8,394 nt of DNA. It comes from Nitrospirota bacterium (GTDB lineage Bacteria; Nitrospirota; Thermodesulfovibrionia; Thermodesulfovibrionales; JdFR-88). This document shows, piece after piece, positions 5,676-8,394 of the stretch (the stretch's first letter is position 1; every line of letters begins with the position of its first letter). The stretch spans positions 1-8,394 of the forward strand of contig JAKAMR010000097.1 of NCBI GenBank assembly GCA_021812785.1, read 5' to 3'. The translations under genes and the position numbers were made by a program. The notes below the pieces were generated by a model. The model ran no database searches. It saw nothing but the letters and a program-made list of their open reading frames with translations, and had not been told where the DNA came from.

Positions 5676-7142
5676 CTAAAGAGAGAGGCGGAACTTTTGC
5701 GCCGCCCGTATCATCCCCTGGACCCATTCGGGGGTGCCCAGGGCATGGGTATGGGTGTAGGTGGCAAAGACGTTCTTGTAGACCAGCCCGTCCATCCCGC
5801 CCTCGATGCCTGTCCCACGCTCCATCCTGAGGACAAGCCTTGCTGCAGGCAGCCCGCTTCTGCCGCCCTTTTTTGTGTTTTGCCCGGTCCTTGAGGGCCT
5901 TGAATAATGGAACTCATGCCCTTTAAGCACCGTCCCTACCGGATAAAAAGGATTTTTAGCCTGGACGCTGGCGATGCTGTAGCCGTGCGCCACCGGCCTC
6001 TTTTCAAGCGCCATGCCGAAGGGGAAAATTCCAGCCATCCGGTGCCTGGAGCCTTCCGTCTGGATATTTTCAGACAGGTACATGAGCCCGCCGCATTCCG
6101 CATACACCGGAAGCCCTGCTTCCACCCTTTCCTTAAGAGCGCGGATGAAACCCCGGTTTTCAGACAGCGGCAGGGAGTTTGTCTCGGGGAACCCGCCGCC
6201 TATGTAGAGGGCGTGTATCCCGGAGAAGATTTTTTTCCATGCCTTCCCCCCATTTTCCGAAAGGGGGCTGATCATCTCCAGCTTTGCGCCGGCCCGTTCG
6301 AGCGCCTCAAGGTTTTCGGGGTAATAGAATTGGAAGGCCCGGTCCAGTATCACGCCTATGACGGCCCCGGAGCCCCGTTTTTTCCCTTTATTTTCCTCTC
6401 CGGCGGCCCTGGCGCCCGGCATCCGCAACCTGCGGGCCTTGCGGGCGGCCGCTAGCACGCCTTCGACGTCAACGGACCTTTCTATCAGCTCGCACGCCCT
6501 TTCAAGGGCGGCTTCCGCCTCAGGGTGCTCCTGATGGGCCAGAAGGCCCATGTGCCTTTCGGAGATTACACGCCCCGCCTCCTTCAGCTTGGGCAGCGCT
6601 CCCAGGACGGGCACGCCGGTATAGCTTTCTATGGAGCGCCTGAGCATGGCCTCGTGCCTTGCGCCTGCCACCCTGTTCAGGACAACACCCGCGAGCTCAA
6701 GCCCGGGATCGAAATTCTTTACCCCAAGGACGATCGCCGCCGCAGTACGGGTCATCTTGGAGGCATCCATTATGAGGATAACGGGTGACTTAAGCATCTC
6801 CGCCAGCGTCGCCGTGCTCTGTGAGCCTTTCAGGTCCATGCCGTCGAATACGCCGCGGTTGCCCTCTATCAGGGCTATGTCGCAACCCGCTTTTTCCGAG
6901 CGGCTGATGAAAGACGGCAGGATGTTCCGGCGGCCTATAAGAAATGGGTCCAGGTTGTAGCATGGCGCGCCGGACGCGGCGCCCAGCCAGGCGGCGTCTA
7001 TATAATCGGGGCCCTTCTTGAAGGCAAGCACCGGCAGTCCGCGCCTTTTGAAGGCGCGCACCAGGCCAAGACTGAGGGTAGTCTTGCCGGAGCCGCCGCT
7101 CAACCCGGCTATGACTAGCCTTGGAATAGAAGAAAAGCTCAA
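5676..7142 (-). CDS. dsrN: DsrN, CobB/CbiA-type cobyrinate a,c-diamide synthase homologue (siroheme amidation)
   Basis: The 488-residue product is a two-domain glutamine-dependent amidotransferase of the CobB/CbiA family. The N-terminal ATP-binding domain has the P-loop GLSGGSGKTT (residues 13-22) and KKGPDYID (42-49). The C-terminal triad-type glutaminase domain begins near residue 260 and contains GGGFPE (315-320), the nucleophile C350 in AECGGLMYL, GHEFHYS (408-414) and the catalytic-type histidine region TYTHTHALG (461-469). In cobalamin synthesis the family amidates the a and c side chains of cobyrinate. When it sits next to dsrABD it is called DsrN and is thought to amidate siroheme to siroamide for sulfite reductase; the position here fits that. 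A basic linker (about 233-257, rich in R and K) joins the domains. The start is taken as TTG at 7140-7142 because the frame closes at 7161-7163 and no ATG occurs before the P-loop; no ribosome binding site is evident. Three hairpins separate it from dsrD, so it may have its own promoter or be expressed at a reduced level. Confidence 0.93.
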   Translation of the reverse strand: MSFSSIPRLVIAGLSGGSGKTTLSLGLVRAFKRRGLPVLAFKKGPDYIDAAWLGAASGAPCYNLDPFLIGRRNILPSFISRSEKAGCDIALIEGNRGVFDGMDLKGSQSTATLAEMLKSPVILIMDASKMTRTAAAIVLGVKNFDPGLELAGVVLNRVAGARHEAMLRRSIESYTGVPVLGALPKLKEAGRVISERHMGLLAHQEHPEAEAALERACELIERSVDVEGVLAAARKARRLRMPGARAAGEENKGKKRGSGAVIGVILDRAFQFYYPENLEALERAGAKLEMISPLSENGGKAWKKIFSGIHALYIGGGFPETNSLPLSENRGFIRALKERVEAGLPVYAECGGLMYLSENIQTEGSRHRMAGIFPFGMALEKRPVAHGYSIASVQAKNPFYPVGTVLKGHEFHYSRPSRTGQNTKKGGRSGLPAARLVLRMERGTGIEGGMDGLVYKNVFATYTHTHALGTPEWVQGMIRAAQKFRLSL

Positions 7143-7177
7143 ATCAGAAATCTGTCTTTTTTATCTTTTCTGAATTT

Positions 7178-7199
7178 TTAAAAGCCGTACAGCTTTTAA
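7178..7199 (-). terminator. Hairpin 3 between dsrD and dsrN
   Basis: TTAAAAGC (7178-7185) and GCTTTTAA (7192-7199) form a perfect 8-bp palindromic stem with a 6-base loop, about 35 bases before the dsrN start. The minus strand continues AAATTC, so it is more likely a dyad or attenuator than a strong terminator. Confidence 0.4.
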
Positions 7200-7201
7200 C
7201 G

Positions 7202-7236
7202 CCCCGGCCCTTTGAATTTTTTTGAACGGGCCGGGG
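7202..7236 (-). terminator. Hairpin 2 between dsrD and dsrN
   Basis: CCCCGGCCC (7202-7210) and GGGCCGGGG (7228-7236) form a perfect 9-bp GC-only stem around a 17-base AT-rich loop. There is no T-tract directly after it on the minus strand, so it may act as a transcript-stabilising or attenuating stem. Confidence 0.5.
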
Positions 7237-7247
7237 GAGAAAAAAAG

Positions 7248-7280
7248 AAAAAGCCCCCGGGCGTAGCCCGCGGGCTTTTT
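7248..7280. terminator. Strong intrinsic terminator after dsrD
   Basis: GCCCCCGGGC (7253-7262) pairs with GCCCGCGGGC (7266-7275) at nine of ten positions around a 3-base loop. The stem is flanked by A5 on the left and T5 on the right. On the minus strand the exit sequence is TTTTTCTTTTTT, a good U-tract; on the plus strand TTTTTGGCTTTTTTT follows. It begins nine bases beyond the dsrD stop codon. Confidence 0.8.
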
Positions 7281-7288
7281 GGCTTTTT

Positions 7289-7537
7289 TTACTGTATCAT
7301 GCCCTTTTCCCTGAGGTACTCTTCAGAGGGTATCTCAACGGAGCTGGAGCCGCCGCCATAGGAATACATGAGCTTGCCTACGTCTATCATCTCCCTCATG
7401 GCCTTCTTGACGTTATCCGCCGACTCGCCGGTCTCCGCGGAAACGCCTTTTATGATATCTTTTTCCTTCAGCTTCTTCTTGCCTTTCGCGGCCTGCACAA
7501 AAGCGAAAATCTTGTCTTTCAGCTCTTCCTTTTCCAT
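7289..7537 (-). CDS. dsrD: DsrD, winged-helix activator of dissimilatory sulfite reductase
   Basis: The 82-residue product matches DsrD in size (about 78 residues in Desulfovibrio) and in its lysine-rich helical N-terminal half (MEKEELKDKIFAFVQAAKG). It also has the glycine-serine turn YSYGGGSSSVEIP (about 58-70) of the winged-helix wing and a short helical tail. Despite the DNA-binding-like fold, DsrD has been shown to bind DsrAB and stimulate sulfite reduction; it is used as a marker for reductive rather than oxidative Dsr systems. The ATG at 7535-7537 has GGAGGG upstream at suitable spacing. It directly follows dsrB, the canonical order, but a hairpin terminator lies between them and another strong terminator follows it, so dsrD may also be made from a separate or processed transcript. 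Confidence in the identity is high, given both sequence and context. Confidence 0.96.
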   Translation of the reverse strand: MEKEELKDKIFAFVQAAKGKKKLKEKDIIKGVSAETGESADNVKKAMREMIDVGKLMYSYGGGSSSVEIPSEEYLREKGMIQ

Positions 7538-7741
7538 GCTGCCCTCCGGCTGTTAATGTTTTTGTTTGTTTTGTTTTTAGTTTTTGCCTTTTTCCTTTTG
7601 CCTGCCTCACCGGCCCCTGATACTGAACCCATTGAGCCCTGAAAGCAAAAAAGCAAATAAAAAATGACCGAAAATCAAAAAAAACAAAAAAAGGGGCGGG
7701 CGCGCCCTTTTCCGTCACCGCGCCCGCTGCCTTTTTTTATT
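7538..7741 (-). other. dsrB-dsrD intergenic region
   Basis: The 204 bases between dsrB and dsrD contain a terminator-like hairpin near dsrB and then AT-rich, homopolymer-rich sequence (runs of A, T and repeated TTTG-type words). I found no convincing -35/-10 pair for a separate dsrD promoter and no small gene. Confidence 0.45.
7693..7731 (-). terminator. Intrinsic terminator or attenuator after dsrB
   Basis: GCGGGCGC (7696-7703) and GCGCCCGC (7720-7727) form a perfect 8-bp stem with a 16-base interior, extended by flanking GG/CC pairs. It is bordered by A-rich sequence (7683-7692) and T7 (7732-7738). On the minus strand the stem is followed by TTTTTTTG, a classical U-tract, about 10 bases after the dsrB stop codon. 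Confidence 0.75.
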
Positions 7742-8394
7742 CTACCACTTAAATGCGGCCGAAGTCCTGAACGTATCCCTTGCGAACGTGAAGTCGTCGA
7801 TATGCTGGAAAGTAAAGGGAATGCCCGTCTTCTTGAAGAAGGCCTCCCAGCCTATCCTGTCGATCCACTCGCCGACCCTCTCGTTCTTCTTCGCGTCCTT
7901 CGCGTAGGTGTCAACGATGTTCTTGACGGCCTCTACGACTTCAGGCCACCTGGGCGGGTTGTTCTTTATGTACGGGATGGCAAGCTTGGAGAACATGGGG
8001 CCTTTCCTCAGGCTGCCCACCTTGCCGCCGACGACTATCGCCACGCCGTCCTGCTCCGGGTTGTGGATGTTGATGGGCGGGCAGACGGTGAAGCAGTTGC
8101 CGCAGTACATGCACTTGTCCGGGTTGATCTTTATGCTCTTTTTTGCCGGATCCGGGCTGATGGCCCTGGTCGGGCAGGAGCTGACCGTGGTCGGTATCTC
8201 GCACATGTTCTTGACCAGGTCATGGTCTATTACGGGGACCTTCCTGTGGATGGCCACGACCGCTATGTCCGAACAGTGGACCGCGCCGCACATGTTAACG
8301 CAGCACGCAAGCGCAAGCCTGGTCTTTGCCGGGAGCTGCTTCTCGTTGAAGTACGGGAAGAGCTCGTCCATTATGGCCTTCACCAGACCGGAGG
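7742..8394 (-). CDS. dsrB: DsrB, dissimilatory sulfite reductase beta subunit, C-terminal part
   Basis: The reading frame runs off the right edge, so only about the last 217 residues are present; the apparent start at 8381-8383 is an internal GTG. The sequence closely follows known DsrB proteins: [17 protein letters not shown] holds the cysteines of the siroheme-[4Fe-4S] region, and V-x-x-x-x-x-x-x-I-D-H and [12 protein letters not shown] follow. The ferredoxin domain motif [13 protein letters not shown] has the C-x2-C-x2-C-x3-C spacing and binds another [4Fe-4S] cluster. The tail with [13 protein letters not shown] and HIDDF is also typical. DsrAB, an alpha2beta2 cytoplasmic enzyme, reduces sulfite with electrons from the quinol pool and passes sulfur to DsrC as a trisulfide. 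dsrA is expected just beyond the right edge. The gene is followed by a hairpin and dsrD on the same strand. This is the strongest identification in the window. Confidence 0.98.
   Translation of the reverse strand, partial: SGLVKAIMDELFPYFNEKQLPAKTRLALACCVNMCGAVHCSDIAVVAIHRKVPVIDHDLVKNMCEIPTTVSSCPTRAISPDPAKKSIKINPDKCMYCGNCFTVCPPINIHNPEQDGVAIVVGGKVGSLRKGPMFSKLAIPYIKNNPPRWPEVVEAVKNIVDTYAKDAKKNERVGEWIDRIGWEAFFKKTGIPFTFQHIDDFTFARDTFRTSAAFKW

Noticed and set aside
5907..6455. 182-codon plus-strand open frame
   Set aside because: It is the complement of dsrN, whose motifs are clear; no independent ribosome binding site or domain is seen.
8381..8383. Apparent start codon of a 213-residue protein
   Set aside because: The frame stays open to the window edge and the sequence before it continues the DsrB homology, so this is an internal valine codon.
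1..8394. CRISPR array, tRNA, rRNA, transposase or phage genes
   Set aside because: No regularly spaced direct repeats, tRNA-type cloverleaf signatures, rRNA-like blocks or transposase/integrase motifs were found on either strand by reading.

Overview
The window is most likely chromosomal DNA of a dissimilatory sulfate- or sulfite-reducing bacterium, probably a member of the Desulfobacterota (the former sulfate-reducing Deltaproteobacteria). The right end carries the 3' part of dsrB, then dsrD and dsrN, all on the minus strand. DsrD is a marker of the reductive type of dissimilatory sulfite reductase. Assignment below phylum level cannot be made from the sequence alone. An archaeal or Firmicutes origin looks less likely because a GTCATTCC...GGAATGAC inverted repeat of a kind common in proteobacterial and desulfobacterial genomes is present.

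Layout from left to right. At 1-237 (minus) lies the N-terminal part of a YhcH/YjgK/YiaL (EbgC-like) protein. A roughly 400-base divergent spacer follows. At 645-1733 (plus) is an AAA ATPase, the only plus-strand gene. A roughly 360-base convergent spacer (1734-2092) has no credible gene but contains a 15-bp inverted repeat. All remaining genes are on the minus strand: a CobW-type G3E GTPase (2093-2983), a TusA-like sulfur-carrier protein (3160-3402), a CPBP/Abi intramembrane protease (3508-4194), a 530-base spacer with a 103-base nested palindromic repeat, a DJ-1/PfpI family protein (4726-5358), a bidirectional terminator, then dsrN (5676-7142), dsrD (7289-7537) and partial dsrB (7742 to the window edge).

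How they may work together. DsrAB reduces sulfite at a coupled siroheme-[4Fe-4S] centre. DsrD binds DsrAB and stimulates it. DsrN is a CobB/CbiA-type glutamine amidotransferase thought to amidate siroheme. The CobW-like GTPase (metal handling) and the TusA-like protein (persulfide chemistry) lie 2-4 kb downstream on the same strand. A role for them in cofactor metal supply or sulfur handling is only an inference from position, because a terminator and unrelated genes intervene.

The most notable unexplained structure is non-coding. Strong hairpins separate dsrB from dsrD, and three hairpins are stacked between dsrD and dsrN. There is also a large nested palindromic repeat, a second inverted-repeat segment with a diverged partial copy elsewhere in the window, and a possible leaderless start for the CobW-like gene. 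No CRISPR array, transposase, tRNA or rRNA was found, and nothing that clearly amounts to a new multi-gene system.
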